Below, piece after piece: positions 11,896 through 20,635 of a DNA stretch of 64,000 bases. The stretch is from the NCBI GenBank assembly GCA_903789615.1, contig CAIFEV010000003.1, positions 219,575 to 283,574 on the forward strand, read 5' to 3'. The notes under the pieces are model-generated. The model was given only the letters and a program-made list of their open reading frames with translations, searched no databases and had not been told where the DNA came from. This DNA comes from an uncultured Lachnospiraceae bacterium (GTDB taxonomy: Bacteria; Bacillota; Clostridia; Lachnospirales; Lachnospiraceae). The position numbers and the translations under genes were made by a program. The stretch's first letter is position 1. Every line of letters starts with the position of its first letter.

Positions 11896-12786
11896 ATGCT
11901 GCTGGGCGGAATTGAAGCGGGCGGAACCAAAATGGTGTGTGCGCTCGGCGATGAAAACGGAAATCTGACAGACAGGGTGTCCATCCCGACCAGAGAACCG
12001 GAAAAATGTGTTCCGGAGATGATCCGCTATTTCCGCGGGCGCGGCATCCGGGCGCTGGGACTCGCAACGTTCGGCCCGGCAGATCTGAACCGGAAATCTC
12101 CGACATTCGGCCACATCCTGAAGACACCGAAGCCCGGCTGGGAAGGCTACGATTTTGCAGGCGCGTTTCGAAAAGAGCTGGGTGTTCCCGTCGGATTTGA
12201 CACGGACGTAAACGGCGCGATTCTGGGCGAAGTGACCTGGGGCGCGGCGAAGGGCTGTAACTGTGCAATCTATATCACGGTCGGCACCGGAATCGGCGTC
12301 GGCGTGTACGCAAACGGCGGGCTGCTCCACGGCCTGATGCATCCGGAGGCAGGGCACATTCTGCTTTCGAGGCATCCGGATGACAAGGCATTTGCCGGAG
12401 GCTGCCCGTTCCACACAAGTTGCGCGGAAGGCCTGGCGGCAGGCCGCGCGATCGAGCTGCGCTGGGGGAAGAAAGGCGCAGAACTTTCCGACAAGCCGGA
12501 AGTCTGGGAACTGGAGAGTTATTATCTGGGACAGGCGATTGCCGATTATATCTGCACATATTCGCCGGAGAAGATTATTCTCTGGGGCGGTGTCATGCAT
12601 CAGCCGCAGATGTTCGGTCTTGTCCGCGAGAAAACTCTTGAATTTCTGCACGGGTATTTCGCACAGGAAACATTCACGCCGGAAGGCATGAAAAACTACA
12701 TCGTCGCCCCGGCTCTGGGCGACAATCCGGGGATCATGGGCGCGCTGAAGCTGGCGGCCATGGAAGTTCCGGAAGGAGAAAACTGA
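11896..12786 (+). CDS. ROK family fructokinase
   Basis: 296 residues. The N-terminal phosphate loop GGIEAGGTKMVCA, DTDVNGAILGE with the catalytic Asp, YITVGTGIGVGV, and the HPEAGHI...HPDD...CPFHTSCAEGLAAG zinc motif (ROK signature) are all present. The pattern closely follows the B. subtilis YdhR/GmuE fructokinase type rather than glucokinases. Expected reaction: ATP plus D-fructose to fructose 6-phosphate in the cytoplasm. It follows the V-ATPase genes with 4 bases between, so it is probably co-transcribed, which may reflect convenience rather than shared function. Confidence 0.88.
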   Translation: MLLGGIEAGGTKMVCALGDENGNLTDRVSIPTREPEKCVPEMIRYFRGRGIRALGLATFGPADLNRKSPTFGHILKTPKPGWEGYDFAGAFRKELGVPVGFDTDVNGAILGEVTWGAAKGCNCAIYITVGTGIGVGVYANGGLLHGLMHPEAGHILLSRHPDDKAFAGGCPFHTSCAEGLAAGRAIELRWGKKGAELSDKPEVWELESYYLGQAIADYICTYSPEKIILWGGVMHQPQMFGLVREKTLEFLHGYFAQETFTPEGMKNYIVAPALGDNPGIMGALKLAAMEVPEGEN

Positions 12787-12787
12787 C

Positions 12788-13486
12788 GTGATCCGGGAAG
12801 AAGGACTGGACGCGATATGGGACGGCAGGTATTACAGCGGTTCTGATCTGGTGCGGTGCGCGAGCGCCGGATGCAGCGGCTGTTCGGCCTGCTGTCATTT
12901 TACATCGGACACGATCATCCTGGATCCGCTCGATGTGATGCGTCTGGAAAAGGCTTCCGGAAGCAGTTTTCTTGAACTTCTGGAAGCAGACAGGATACAG
13001 CTTTCCGTTACAGACGGACTGATACTCCCGCATATCCGGATGAAAGAGACGCCGTCCGGAGGAGAAGGCGGATGTCCGTGGCTGACGGAAGAAGGGCGAT
13101 GCGGAATTCACGCGTACAGGCCCGATTTGTGCCGCCTGTTTCCGCTCGGCAGAGTCTGGAATGAAGACGGAACCTTCCGCTATATTTTGCAGAAAGACGC
13201 ATGTGTGCGTCCCGGAAAGAGTAAGGTTGAGGTCAACAAGTGGCTCGGCCTGACTACAAAAGAAAAAGTGGAAGATGACCGGATATTTCATGAGCGCTGG
13301 CACGGTCTGCTTGTGAAAATGCGCAGGAAAATGGCGCTTCTTGAGACGGATCAGCAGCGGTCTGCCCTGTCTCTGTATCTTCTGCGCAACTTCTATGAGC
13401 GCAGATGGATCGCCGACGAGGCGCGCTTTTACAGACAGTTTTCAATCCGGTGCAATCAGGCCGGGGACGGACTGGAAGGAGTTTGA
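12788..13486 (+). CDS. YkgJ family cysteine-cluster protein
   Basis: 232 residues from GTG 12788, one base after the fructokinase stop. Cys residues cluster in CSGCSACCHFTSDTIIL (about 31-47) and CGIHAYRPDLCRLFPLG (about 105-121), the CxxCCxx...C...RPxxCR pattern of the UPF0153/YkgJ family, thought to hold a metal ion, possibly zinc or an iron-sulfur cluster. The C-terminal third is helical and unassigned. Family function is not established. Confidence 0.82.
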   Translation: MIREEGLDAIWDGRYYSGSDLVRCASAGCSGCSACCHFTSDTIILDPLDVMRLEKASGSSFLELLEADRIQLSVTDGLILPHIRMKETPSGGEGGCPWLTEEGRCGIHAYRPDLCRLFPLGRVWNEDGTFRYILQKDACVRPGKSKVEVNKWLGLTTKEKVEDDRIFHERWHGLLVKMRRKMALLETDQQRSALSLYLLRNFYERRWIADEARFYRQFSIRCNQAGDGLEGV

Positions 13487-13489
13487 AAC

Positions 13490-14278
13490 ATGGCTGTTGA
13501 TCTGTTCAAAATCGGACCAATTACCATCCATGGTTATGGCCTGATGATCGGCATCGGTTTTGTGATGGCCATGCTGATGGGATTTTACCGGTTCAGGAAA
13601 AAAAATCTGGATCCGGACGCCGTCGTGGATATTGTGCTTATCTGCGGACTTGTCGGATTCGGCGGAGGAAAGCTTTTCTACATCATCGTGGAGTGGAAGA
13701 GCTTTCTGGAACACCCGCTCGAGCTTCTAGGTTCATCCGGATTTGTCGTGTACGGCGGCATTATCACGAGTGTACTTGCGATCATGCTGTACTGTCATCA
13801 CAAGAAATTTGTCTTTATGGATTATTTTGATGCGCTGGTTCCGGAAGTGGCTCTGGCGCAGGGGTTCGGCCGGATAGGCTGTTTCCTCGCCGGATGCTGT
13901 TACGGAAGGCCGACGGACTCTGTGTTTGGCGTATATTTCCCGGACAATTCCTTAGGACCCGGAAGCACCGTCAAAGTCATTCCGACCGAGCTGATTTCGT
14001 CTGCTGGGGATTTCCTGATCTGCCTGGCGCTGCTTCTCATTGACAGAAAGAGTGCCGGGAAGCCCTGGAGGCGCAAGGGCGACATTGGATTTCTCTACAT
14101 GGATTTCTATGCGGTAGGCCGCTTTCTGGTCGAAATTCTGCGCGGCGATCCGCGCGGCAGTGTCGGAGTCCTGAGTACCTCCCAGTTTATCTCGATTTTC
14201 ATGCTGGCAGCCGGCGTTCTTCTGATGATCCGGCAGCATCGCCTCCATCCGCAGGAAGACAGGGCGGCGGAAGTATGA
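13490..14278 (+). CDS. lgt: Prolipoprotein diacylglyceryl transferase
   Basis: 262 residues with about seven membrane helices. The Lgt signature QGFGRIGCFLAGCCYGRPT is at about residues 123-141, with FVVYGGII before it and FYAVGRFLVEILRGDPRG carrying the conserved Arg near the end. It transfers diacylglycerol from phosphatidylglycerol to the lipobox Cys of exported lipoproteins, such as the binding protein at 20.6 kb. The start ATG 13490 follows GGAGTTTGAAAC. Last gene of the run that starts at the V-ATPase. Confidence 0.95.
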   Translation: MAVDLFKIGPITIHGYGLMIGIGFVMAMLMGFYRFRKKNLDPDAVVDIVLICGLVGFGGGKLFYIIVEWKSFLEHPLELLGSSGFVVYGGIITSVLAIMLYCHHKKFVFMDYFDALVPEVALAQGFGRIGCFLAGCCYGRPTDSVFGVYFPDNSLGPGSTVKVIPTELISSAGDFLICLALLLIDRKSAGKPWRRKGDIGFLYMDFYAVGRFLVEILRGDPRGSVGVLSTSQFISIFMLAAGVLLMIRQHRLHPQEDRAAEV

Positions 14279-14310
14279 GGACCGCTCTGTGATAGAAATA
14301 GTTTCTGGCA

Positions 14311-14353
14311 AATGAAAAGCACGTGAGGAATCCAAAGCGGTTCCCCACGTGCT
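14311..14353. terminator. Terminator between convergent lgt and ABC genes
   Basis: Stem AGCACGTG-GGAA (14318-14330) with TTCC-CACGTGCT (14341-14353), one mismatch. The T-rich side (TTTTCATTTG) is read on the minus strand, so it mainly ends the ABC transcript; it may work in both directions. Confidence 0.75.
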
Positions 14354-14379
14354 CTTCGTATATCAGGCTGTTACATCGG

Positions 14380-15120
14380 TCAGATGATTTTGGACAGGAA
14401 ATCCCGCAGACGCGGATTCTTAGGATGCGAGAAGATTTCCTCAGCACTTCCTTCTTCCTGAATCCCGCCGTCTGCACAGAAGAGGACGCGGTCGGCCACT
14501 TCTCTGGCAAACCCCATCTCATGCGTCACGACAGCCATAGTCATACCGGAATCGGCCAGCTCTTTCATGACTTCCAGAACCTCGCCGACCATCTCCGGGT
14601 CGAGTGCGGAAGTCGGCTCGTCAAAGAGCATTACTCTCGGGTGCATGGCGAGCGCCCGCACGATCGCAATCCGCTGCTGCTGTCCGCCGGATAGGGAAGA
14701 CGGATAGGCATCCGCCTTGTCGAGAAGTCCCACGCGGGTCAGAAGCTTCGAGGCCTCTTCATTGGCCTCTTCCTTATTCATGTGGTGTGTTTCTACCGGC
14801 GCCAGCGTAATGTTCTCCCGGACGGTTATGTGCGGAAACAGATTGAAATGCTGAAACACCATGCCCATCTGGCAGCGCACGGCGTTAATATCGGTCTTCT
14901 TTGCCGTTATGTCTTTGCCTTCAAAGTAAATATGGCCGGATGTAGGTGTCTCCAGAAGGTTGAGGCAGCGCAGCAGCGTAGACTTGCCGGAGCCCGACGG
15001 GCCGATGATGACGACCTTCTCGCCTTCCAGGATATGCTCATTGACGTCTTTCAGGACCAGATTTCCGCCAAAGCGCTTCTGAAGATGTTCAATACGGATC
15101 AGTTCATTATCTGCGTTCAC
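14380..15120 (-). CDS. Polar amino-acid ABC transporter ATP-binding protein
   Basis: 246 residues. Walker [10 protein letters not shown] (about 38-46), Q-loop VFQHFN, signature LSGGQQQR, Walker [20 protein letters not shown] and the switch His in [18 protein letters not shown]. This is the GlnQ/HisP subgroup of importers for polar amino acids. Its start overlaps the end of the permease gene by 14 bases, so the two are translated together. No binding protein is adjacent; the likely partner is at 20,636-21,505. The substrate cannot be fixed from sequence. Confidence 0.93.
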   Translation of the reverse strand: MNADNELIRIEHLQKRFGGNLVLKDVNEHILEGEKVVIIGPSGSGKSTLLRCLNLLETPTSGHIYFEGKDITAKKTDINAVRCQMGMVFQHFNLFPHITVRENITLAPVETHHMNKEEANEEASKLLTRVGLLDKADAYPSSLSGGQQQRIAIVRALAMHPRVMLFDEPTSALDPEMVGEVLEVMKELADSGMTMAVVTHEMGFAREVADRVLFCADGGIQEEGSAEEIFSHPKNPRLRDFLSKII

Positions 15121-15823
15121 TTTTTCTCATTCTCCCCTCGACGGTTCCAAGTATTTTGGTCATGATCAGGACACAGACAAGATACAGGCCTGCGATGCAC
15201 AGATACGGCATGAATGCCTGATAGGTGCGCGCCTGGATCTGCATGGCGGCCTTTGTGAGATCAGTCAGTCCGATTACGGTGACCAGCGAAGTGTCCTTGA
15301 ACAGCGTGATCAGCTCATTGCCCAGTGCAGGGAAAACATTCTTGATGGCCTGCGGAATGATGATTTTGCTCATGACGGTCCGGTACGGAAGTCCGAGCGA
15401 GCGCCCGGCCTCCATCTGGCCCGGATCAATGGACATGATGCCGCTGCGGATGATCTCAGAGACATAAGCGCCCGAGTTGATGCCGAGTGTCAGGATAGCG
15501 ATCCCGATCAGGTTGCGGCTCGAGACAAATACAACAAATCCGTTGATGAGAAGCTGAACCATCATAGGCGTCCCGCGGATAACCGTTGTATAAATAATGC
15601 ATATTCTGTTGATGACGGAGAGAAGAGGATTAATCCTTCCCTTTTTCTGGTCATGCGCCGTTCGGCAGATTGCGACCAGAATGCCGATCACAATGCCGAT
15701 GGCCAGGGCGCCGATTGTCACGAGAAAGGATACGCCAAGACCCTTGATATAGCTCTGCCAGCGGTTCTGATCGACGAAGCTGATATAGAACTGCGAGGAC
15801 AGCGATGAGAAAAATGCCTGCAA
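15107..15823 (-). CDS. Polar amino-acid ABC transporter permease
   Basis: 238 residues, about five membrane helices, HisM/GlnP type. The EAA loop is [25 protein letters not shown]. The start is TTG 15823-15821, preceded by AGGTG; no in-frame ATG is nearby. It forms the membrane channel used by the overlapping ATPase gene. The promoter and a small 7-bp hairpin (15840-15860) lie upstream. Confidence 0.92.
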   Translation of the reverse strand: MQAFFSSLSSQFYISFVDQNRWQSYIKGLGVSFLVTIGALAIGIVIGILVAICRTAHDQKKGRINPLLSVINRICIIYTTVIRGTPMMVQLLINGFVVFVSSRNLIGIAILTLGINSGAYVSEIIRSGIMSIDPGQMEAGRSLGLPYRTVMSKIIIPQAIKNVFPALGNELITLFKDTSLVTVIGLTDLTKAAMQIQARTYQAFMPYLCIAGLYLVCVLIMTKILGTVEGRMRKSERR

Positions 15824-15872
15824 ACGAGCACCTGCTTTCTTCTGCGGAAATAACGCAGAAATTGATTACCTT

Positions 15873-15901
15873 ATACTAGCATAGAAATCCCTGTTTGGCA
15901 C
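15873..15901 (-). promoter_or_regulatory. Candidate promoter of the ABC permease-ATPase operon
   Basis: On the minus strand: GTGCCA (15901-15896), 17 bases, TAGTAT (15878-15873). Moderate match. A hairpin TTCTGCG/CGCAGAA (15840-15860) lies between it and the start codon and might affect translation. Confidence 0.4.
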
Positions 15902-15984
15902 TTATAATTATGCGCCTCATGGCAAATTCATGCATTTTTCTTCGTATCGCGGCGGAAGCAGAGCGTTTTGTACCGGAGGCGGAC

Positions 15985-16028
15985 AAAAAGACGGCTGCGG
16001 TTCCGTTCTTTACGGAACTGCAGCCGTC
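15985..16028 (-). terminator. Terminator of the small minus-strand gene
   Basis: GACGGCTGC...GTTCCGT / ACGGAAC...GCAGCCGTC stem (15990-16028), followed on the minus strand by TTTTT (complement of 15985-15989). Confidence 0.85.
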
Positions 16029-16050
16029 CGGGGGGCATGCATGCAGCGGT

Positions 16051-16314
16051 TCACGCGACCGGTTTTGCGGACCAGGTCACGCCGTACAGGCCCTCCATCA
16101 GCTTGCGTACTTCATTCTTCATGGCCGTGCAGGCAGAGGCCTCGTCCTTGTAGTGGAGTGTTCCGACCTTTTGCTTCTTGTCCGAAAAATATACAGACCA
16201 GCCGGAAGCAGACTTCTCCATGCAGATGCGGCCTTTATGATTTCTTCTGAGATCATACAGCCTGGACGGAACCAGATGGTCCTTGAAAAATTGTCCCAGT
16301 TCCTTTGAATTCAT
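16051..16314 (-). CDS. Small cytoplasmic protein of unknown function
   Basis: 87 residues from ATG 16314-16312, preceded by a strong TCAGGAGGTG site; the frame is open further upstream but that DNA holds the promoter. The protein is basic, with no signal peptide or membrane segment. SASGWSVYFSDKKQKVGTLHY resembles a small beta-sheet, flanked by helices. I do not recognise the family. The gene has its own promoter, an inverted repeat at the transcription start and a strong terminator, so it is an independent regulated unit. Confidence 0.7.
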   Translation of the reverse strand: MNSKELGQFFKDHLVPSRLYDLRRNHKGRICMEKSASGWSVYFSDKKQKVGTLHYKDEASACTAMKNEVRKLMEGLYGVTWSAKPVA

Positions 16315-16370
16315 AACAGCCACCTCCTGACTCTGTTTTAACGGGCAAAAACGATATGAAAAAACGCAAT

Positions 16371-16421
16371 AAGTAGTATTTAAAACTACTTGCAGTATAG
16401 CAGAATCATGAGCCGTGTCAA
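16371..16421 (-). promoter_or_regulatory. Strong promoter with inverted repeat at the start site
   Basis: Minus strand: TTGACA (16421-16416), 16 bases, TATACT (16399-16394). Immediately downstream is a perfect repeat AAGTAGT-ATTTAAA-ACTACTT (16371-16391) that covers roughly +1 to +17. It could be a repressor site or a 5' stabilising hairpin in the mRNA. Confidence 0.65.
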
Positions 16422-16503
16422 TATCTATTTCCGACTTCATATAATATTTACAATTTCATCCCTGCACTGTCGGCGTATTCCGATAAGAATGGCAAAAAAT
16501 TTC

Positions 16504-16532
16504 TTGAAGTCCTGATGGCTTCGAGGTATACT
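16504..16532 (+). promoter_or_regulatory. Promoter of tRNA-Ala
   Basis: TTGAAG (16504-16509), 17 bases, TATACT (16527-16532), ending 11 bases before the mature tRNA. Confidence 0.7.
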
Positions 16533-16543
16533 TGAGAAGTCGC

Positions 16544-16616
16544 GGGGACGTAGCTCAGCTGGGAGAGCGTTGCGTTCGCAACGCAAAGGTCGCGGGTTCG
16601 AATCCCGTCGTCTCCA
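16544..16616 (+). tRNA. tRNA-Ala (anticodon CGC)
   Basis: A 73-base cloverleaf folded by hand: acceptor GGGGACG (16544-16550) with CGTCTCC (16609-16615), D arm GCTC/GAGC, anticodon stem TTGCG/CGCAA around loop TTCGCAA with CGC at 16577-16579, T arm GCGGG/CCCGT with TTCGAAT. The acceptor has a G3-U70 pair, the alanine identity element. Discriminator A16616; CCA is not encoded. Reads GCG codons. Own promoter and terminator. Confidence 0.95.
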
Positions 16617-16628
16617 TAAAGGCACCGG

Positions 16629-16672
16629 GAACCGGAAATCAGTGTTCATGCTGGTTTCTGGGTTCTTTTTTT
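16629..16672 (+). terminator. Terminator after tRNA-Ala
   Basis: GAACC-GGAAA-CAG pairs imperfectly with CTG-TTTC-GGGTTC, followed by seven T (16666-16672). Confidence 0.8.
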
Positions 16673-16688
16673 GCGTCGGGCAAGAGGA

Positions 16689-16717
16689 TTTACGGCGGCA
16701 TTCTCCCGGTGTATAAT
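16689..16717 (+). promoter_or_regulatory. Promoter of the BrxD-helicase operon
   Basis: TTTACG (16689-16694), 17 bases, TATAAT (16712-16717). It lies 58 bases before the first gene. Confidence 0.65.
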
Positions 16718-16775
16718 CAAAATCGAACAGGCGTTTGGCTGACAGACGGTCTGACTTTTATTCCGGAGAAAACTT

Positions 16776-18134
16776 ATGGAGAATCAGAATACAAAAGTGC
16801 CGAAGCGGATCGCTTCGGCTCTGATCAATTCCCTGAAAGGCGGCGTTGTGCCCAGAATCGGTCTTCCGTACATCACGGTAGGGCGCAAAAATGAGATCGC
16901 GGCGCTGCTGCGCGACGCTGAAATTGTCGAAGAGGGCGGCGCATCGTTTCGCTTTATTGTCGGCCGCTACGGAAGCGGAAAGAGTTTTCTTCTGCAGACG
17001 ATCCGGAATCACATGATGGACAGGGGATTTGTCGTAGTTGACGCAGATCTCTCGCCGGAGAGGCGCCTTCAGGGAACTCACGGCCAGGGGCTTGCCACAT
17101 ACCGGGAACTTCTGCGCAACATGTCAACGAAAACACGGCCGGAGGGCGGCGCGCTGATGCTGATTCTGGACCGCTGGATCAGTTCCGTGCAGGCGCAGAC
17201 CCTGCAGGAGACCGGTCTGACGCCGGACAATCCCGCATTTCTTCCGGAGGTGGAGAGCCGGATCATGGATGTGGCGCGCCGGGTGAATGTGCTTGTGCAC
17301 GGGTTTGATTTTGCCAGGCTTCTCTCGCTGTATTATCAGGCGTATATCACCCAGAACGAAGAGCTCAAGGCAAAGGTTTTGAAATGGTTCCGGGGAGAGT
17401 ACACCACGAAAAAAGAGGCGAAGGAAGAACTGGGCGTTCCGATTATCATCACGGATGACGACTGGTATGAATACCTGAAGATCTTTGCGTGGTTCCTGAA
17501 GGAAGCCGGGTACAAGGGCCTGATGATCATGCTGGATGAACTGGTGAATCTCTACAAAATCCCCAATCCCATCTCCCGCCAGTATAATTATGAAAAAATC
17601 CTGACCATGTACAATGACTGTCTTCAGGGCAAGGCACAGTACATCGGGATACTCATGAGCGGGACGCCGCAGTGTCTGGAAGACAGGAGAAGGGGAATTT
17701 ACAGTTATGAGGCTCTGCGCTCCAGACTGGCTGAGGGACATTTCTCAAAAGACGGTGCGCAGGACCTTATGGCACCGGTTATCCGGCTGAATCCGCTGAC
17801 GCCGGAGGAGATGCTGGTGCTTGCCGGGAGGCTGTCGGATATTCACAGTCAGCTCTACGGGTACGAAAGTCGGATGTGCGATGAAGATCTGGCCGATTTT
17901 ATCCGGATTGAGTATGGCCGGGTAGGGGCGGATTCTCACATTACGCCCCGCGAAATCATCCGGGATTTCATCGGAATTCTGGACATCCTGTATCAGAAAC
18001 CGGAGCTGTCACTGCAGGACCTGCTGGGGTCAGAAGATTTTCACTTTGCCGGGCCGGACGCAGAAGGATCAGAAGACGGCAGCGGAGACGATTTGAGTGA
18101 GGGCGGGAAAGATTTTGCGGAGTTCACGCTATGA
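16776..18134 (+). CDS. BrxD-like ATP-binding protein (DUF2791 type)
   Basis: 452 residues. Walker A GRYGSGKS at residues 63-70 and Walker B LMIMLDE with D254-E255; VGRKNE before the P-loop is typical of AAA/STAND-like ATPases. Length, the GASFRFIVGRYGSGKSFLL context, the ADLSPERRLQG segment after the P-loop and the partner helicase fit the BrxD family, the ATPase of some BREX phage-defence types, also found in helicase pairs outside full BREX. The last 40 residues are acidic and low-complexity. The stop overlaps the helicase ATG (ATGA). No BREX methylase, PglZ or BrxC-like gene is in the window. Role in DNA processing or defence is inference. Confidence 0.78.
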   Translation: MENQNTKVPKRIASALINSLKGGVVPRIGLPYITVGRKNEIAALLRDAEIVEEGGASFRFIVGRYGSGKSFLLQTIRNHMMDRGFVVVDADLSPERRLQGTHGQGLATYRELLRNMSTKTRPEGGALMLILDRWISSVQAQTLQETGLTPDNPAFLPEVESRIMDVARRVNVLVHGFDFARLLSLYYQAYITQNEELKAKVLKWFRGEYTTKKEAKEELGVPIIITDDDWYEYLKIFAWFLKEAGYKGLMIMLDELVNLYKIPNPISRQYNYEKILTMYNDCLQGKAQYIGILMSGTPQCLEDRRRGIYSYEALRSRLAEGHFSKDGAQDLMAPVIRLNPLTPEEMLVLAGRLSDIHSQLYGYESRMCDEDLADFIRIEYGRVGADSHITPREIIRDFIGILDILYQKPELSLQDLLGSEDFHFAGPDAEGSEDGSGDDLSEGGKDFAEFTL

Positions 18135-20521
18135 ATGCTTTTGAGCGCTATGCGCCGTTTATACAGGATTACATCTACCGCTGCGGGTGGAGAAGCCTGC
18201 GCGCCGTGCAGGCAGCGGCAGCGGATGCCATCTTTGACACGGATGACAATGTGCTTCTGCTGGCTTCGACAGCTTCCGGGAAAACGGAGGCGGCATTTTT
18301 TCCGATCCTGACACTGCTGTCCGAAAATCCCTCCTCGTCAGTGGGGGTCATATACATCGGCCCGCTCAAGGCGCTGATCAATGACCAGTTCAGCCGCCTG
18401 AGTGATCTGTGCGCAGAGGCAGGTGTTCCGGTGTGGCACTGGCACGGAGATGTCTCCGCCGCGCACAAGGCGAAGCTTCTAAAAAATCCGTCCGGCATTC
18501 TGCAGATAACGCCGGAGTCACTGGAAGCGCTGCTTCTGCACAAACACGGATATATCCCGAAACTGTTCGGGGATCTTCGGTTTATCGTCATTGATGAGGT
18601 GCATTCTCTGATGCGGGGCGCAAGAGGCGAGCAGTGTCTCTGCCTGATGGAGAGGCTTTCCCGTATGGCCGGTGTCAATCCGCGGCGAATCGGACTTTCG
18701 GCTACGATCGGCGATCCGGAGATGACAGGAAAGTTTCTCTCAGCCGGAACCGGAAGGGACTGCGTGATCCCGAGGATTTCCGCCAGGGGACAGACGATGC
18801 GTCTCTCGGTGGATCAGTTCTGGATTCCGGACCCGATGCGGGAAGCGGGAACGGATAAAACGGGAGCAGCGGATAAAACGAAACGCCAGGAGACGGCTGA
18901 GGACGCGGAGGTGATATCCGGCATAGCACTTGATAAAGACGGCACGGCGCCGTCTGCGGCAGCCAGTGTAAAGACGGACCGGGCGCCGGCGGCAGCGGAC
19001 GCGGGGCTTGCCTATATTTTTGAACACACGCGCGGGAAAAAGTCTCTGATATTCTGCAACTCCCGGGAGGAGGCTGAAGGCGTCACCACGACGCTGCGGC
19101 AGTACTGCGAAGCCCGTCATGAGCCGGACCGTTTTCTCATTCATCACGGAAACCTGTCGGCGTCCTACCGTCAGTCGGCCGAGGAAATCATGCGGGACGA
19201 AAGCGCGAATTTCGCCACGGTGACGACTTCAACGCTGGAGCTGGGAATCGATATCGGACAGCTGGAACAGGTGTTCCAGATCAACGCGCCCTTCACGGTG
19301 TCGTCCTTCCTTCAAAGGATGGGACGCTCCGGACGGCGCGGAGAACCGCCACAGATGCGGATCGTCATACGGGAGCAGATGCAGCAGGCCCGTGACATGG
19401 CGCCTGCCTGTGTCCCGTGGAGCCTGATTCAGGCCTGTGCCCTCATCCAGCTGTATCTGGAGGAACGCTGGGTGGAGCCTCCCAGACTCAACCCGCTGCC
19501 CTACAGCCTTCTGTATCACCAGACAATGGCGACACTGGCCTCGGAAGGCGAGATGAGTCCGGCGCAGCTCGCCGGAAAAGTGCTGAGTCTTGCGCCATTT
19601 GCCATGGTGAGCAGGGACGATTACAGGGTACTGCTCAGAGAACTGATCAAAGATGACCAGATTGAGCAGACAGAGAGCGGTGGCCTTATTGTGGGACTGG
19701 AAGGGGAGAAGATCACAAACAGCTTCAAGTTCTACGCAGTCTTTCAGGAAAATGAGGAGTTCACGGTGCGATCGGACTCACAGGAACTCGGCACCATCGT
19801 GGCGCCTCCGCCGGCGGGCGAGAAAATCGCCATCGCGGGACATGTCTGGGTGGTCGATGAAGTTGACGTCAAGCGTCATGTTGTCTACTGCACGCAGACA
19901 AAGGGAAATATTCCGGCATATTTCGGCCAGTGCCCGGGAGACATCAACACACGGATCCTCGAGCGGATGAAGCAGGTGCTGAGCGAAGACCGGATGTATC
20001 CGTATCTGCAGAATCACGCCCGGCTGCGGCTGCAGGAGGGCAGAAGCCTGGCGGCGGAGGCGGGCTTCCTTAAATGTCCGCTCATTAACCTGGGCGGCAG
20101 CATGTGGGCTCTGTTCCCGTGGCTCGGGACCTATGCGTTTCTCGCGCTGGAGAGGCTTATAAAAATCAAGTGTGCGCCGCTGCTTGGCATCAAAGGGCTT
20201 GAGGCGTCAAGGCCGTACTATATGCAGTTCACCATGGCAGCAGCACCGGAAGAGTTCTTCCGGACTCTTGTTGACGCGGCAAAAACAGACTTTCCTGCGA
20301 AAGATCTCGTCTATAAGACGGAAGTCCCGGTCTTTGAAAAGTACGACGTCTTTGTGCCGGCTGACCTCGTGCGGAAAAGTTTCGCGCAGGGAGTGCTGGA
20401 TATCGATGGTATGCGCCGACGGGTTCTTTCCTGGGAGACGTACACGCATGAGCCGGTTACCGGGAAAGCACAGGCCAGAATTACCGGACGGAGAGGGGCT
20501 GCGCCGGATTCTTCTGTATAA
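18131..20521 (+). CDS. Lhr-like DEAD/DEAH helicase (BrxHI-like)
   Basis: 796 residues, superfamily 2. Motif I ASTASGKT (residues 45-52), motif II DEVH (155-158), motif III SATIGDP, motif IV FCNSREEAEG, motif V LELGIDIG and motif VI QRMGRSGRRG. A low-complexity Ala/Lys/Asp linker (about 240-290) separates the RecA domains, unlike typical Lhr. The C-terminal half holds a winged-helix/Lhr-like region. Such enzymes translocate 3'-5' on single-stranded DNA. The 4-base overlap with the BrxD-like gene implies a joint complex. No nuclease motif was found in either protein. Confidence 0.85.
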   Translation: MNAFERYAPFIQDYIYRCGWRSLRAVQAAAADAIFDTDDNVLLLASTASGKTEAAFFPILTLLSENPSSSVGVIYIGPLKALINDQFSRLSDLCAEAGVPVWHWHGDVSAAHKAKLLKNPSGILQITPESLEALLLHKHGYIPKLFGDLRFIVIDEVHSLMRGARGEQCLCLMERLSRMAGVNPRRIGLSATIGDPEMTGKFLSAGTGRDCVIPRISARGQTMRLSVDQFWIPDPMREAGTDKTGAADKTKRQETAEDAEVISGIALDKDGTAPSAAASVKTDRAPAAADAGLAYIFEHTRGKKSLIFCNSREEAEGVTTTLRQYCEARHEPDRFLIHHGNLSASYRQSAEEIMRDESANFATVTTSTLELGIDIGQLEQVFQINAPFTVSSFLQRMGRSGRRGEPPQMRIVIREQMQQARDMAPACVPWSLIQACALIQLYLEERWVEPPRLNPLPYSLLYHQTMATLASEGEMSPAQLAGKVLSLAPFAMVSRDDYRVLLRELIKDDQIEQTESGGLIVGLEGEKITNSFKFYAVFQENEEFTVRSDSQELGTIVAPPPAGEKIAIAGHVWVVDEVDVKRHVVYCTQTKGNIPAYFGQCPGDINTRILERMKQVLSEDRMYPYLQNHARLRLQEGRSLAAEAGFLKCPLINLGGSMWALFPWLGTYAFLALERLIKIKCAPLLGIKGLEASRPYYMQFTMAAAPEEFFRTLVDAAKTDFPAKDLVYKTEVPVFEKYDVFVPADLVRKSFAQGVLDIDGMRRRVLSWETYTHEPVTGKAQARITGRRGAAPDSSV

Positions 20522-20547
20522 TTATTCACGAAATCTGCATTATATTC

Positions 20548-20575
20548 TTGACGCACCGGCTTGTCAGATGATACC
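20548..20575 (+). promoter_or_regulatory. Candidate promoter of the binding-protein gene
   Basis: TTGACG (20548-20553), 16 bases, GATACC (20570-20575). Good -35, weak -10. Confidence 0.4.
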
Positions 20576-20635
20576 ATCATGGGAAACATTCCGGGTTTCG
20601 GGAAGAAAGGACAGATCCGGAAGGAGGAGGAAAAC

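Noticed and set aside
16532..16894. Open frame across the tRNA-Ala gene
   Set aside because: It covers a well-folded tRNA, its terminator and the next promoter; no ribosome site.
16776..20521. Complete BREX phage-defence system
   Set aside because: Only BrxD-like and helicase genes are present. Flanking genes are tRNA-Ala, an 87-residue unknown and an ABC binding protein, with no PglZ, methylase or BrxC-like gene.
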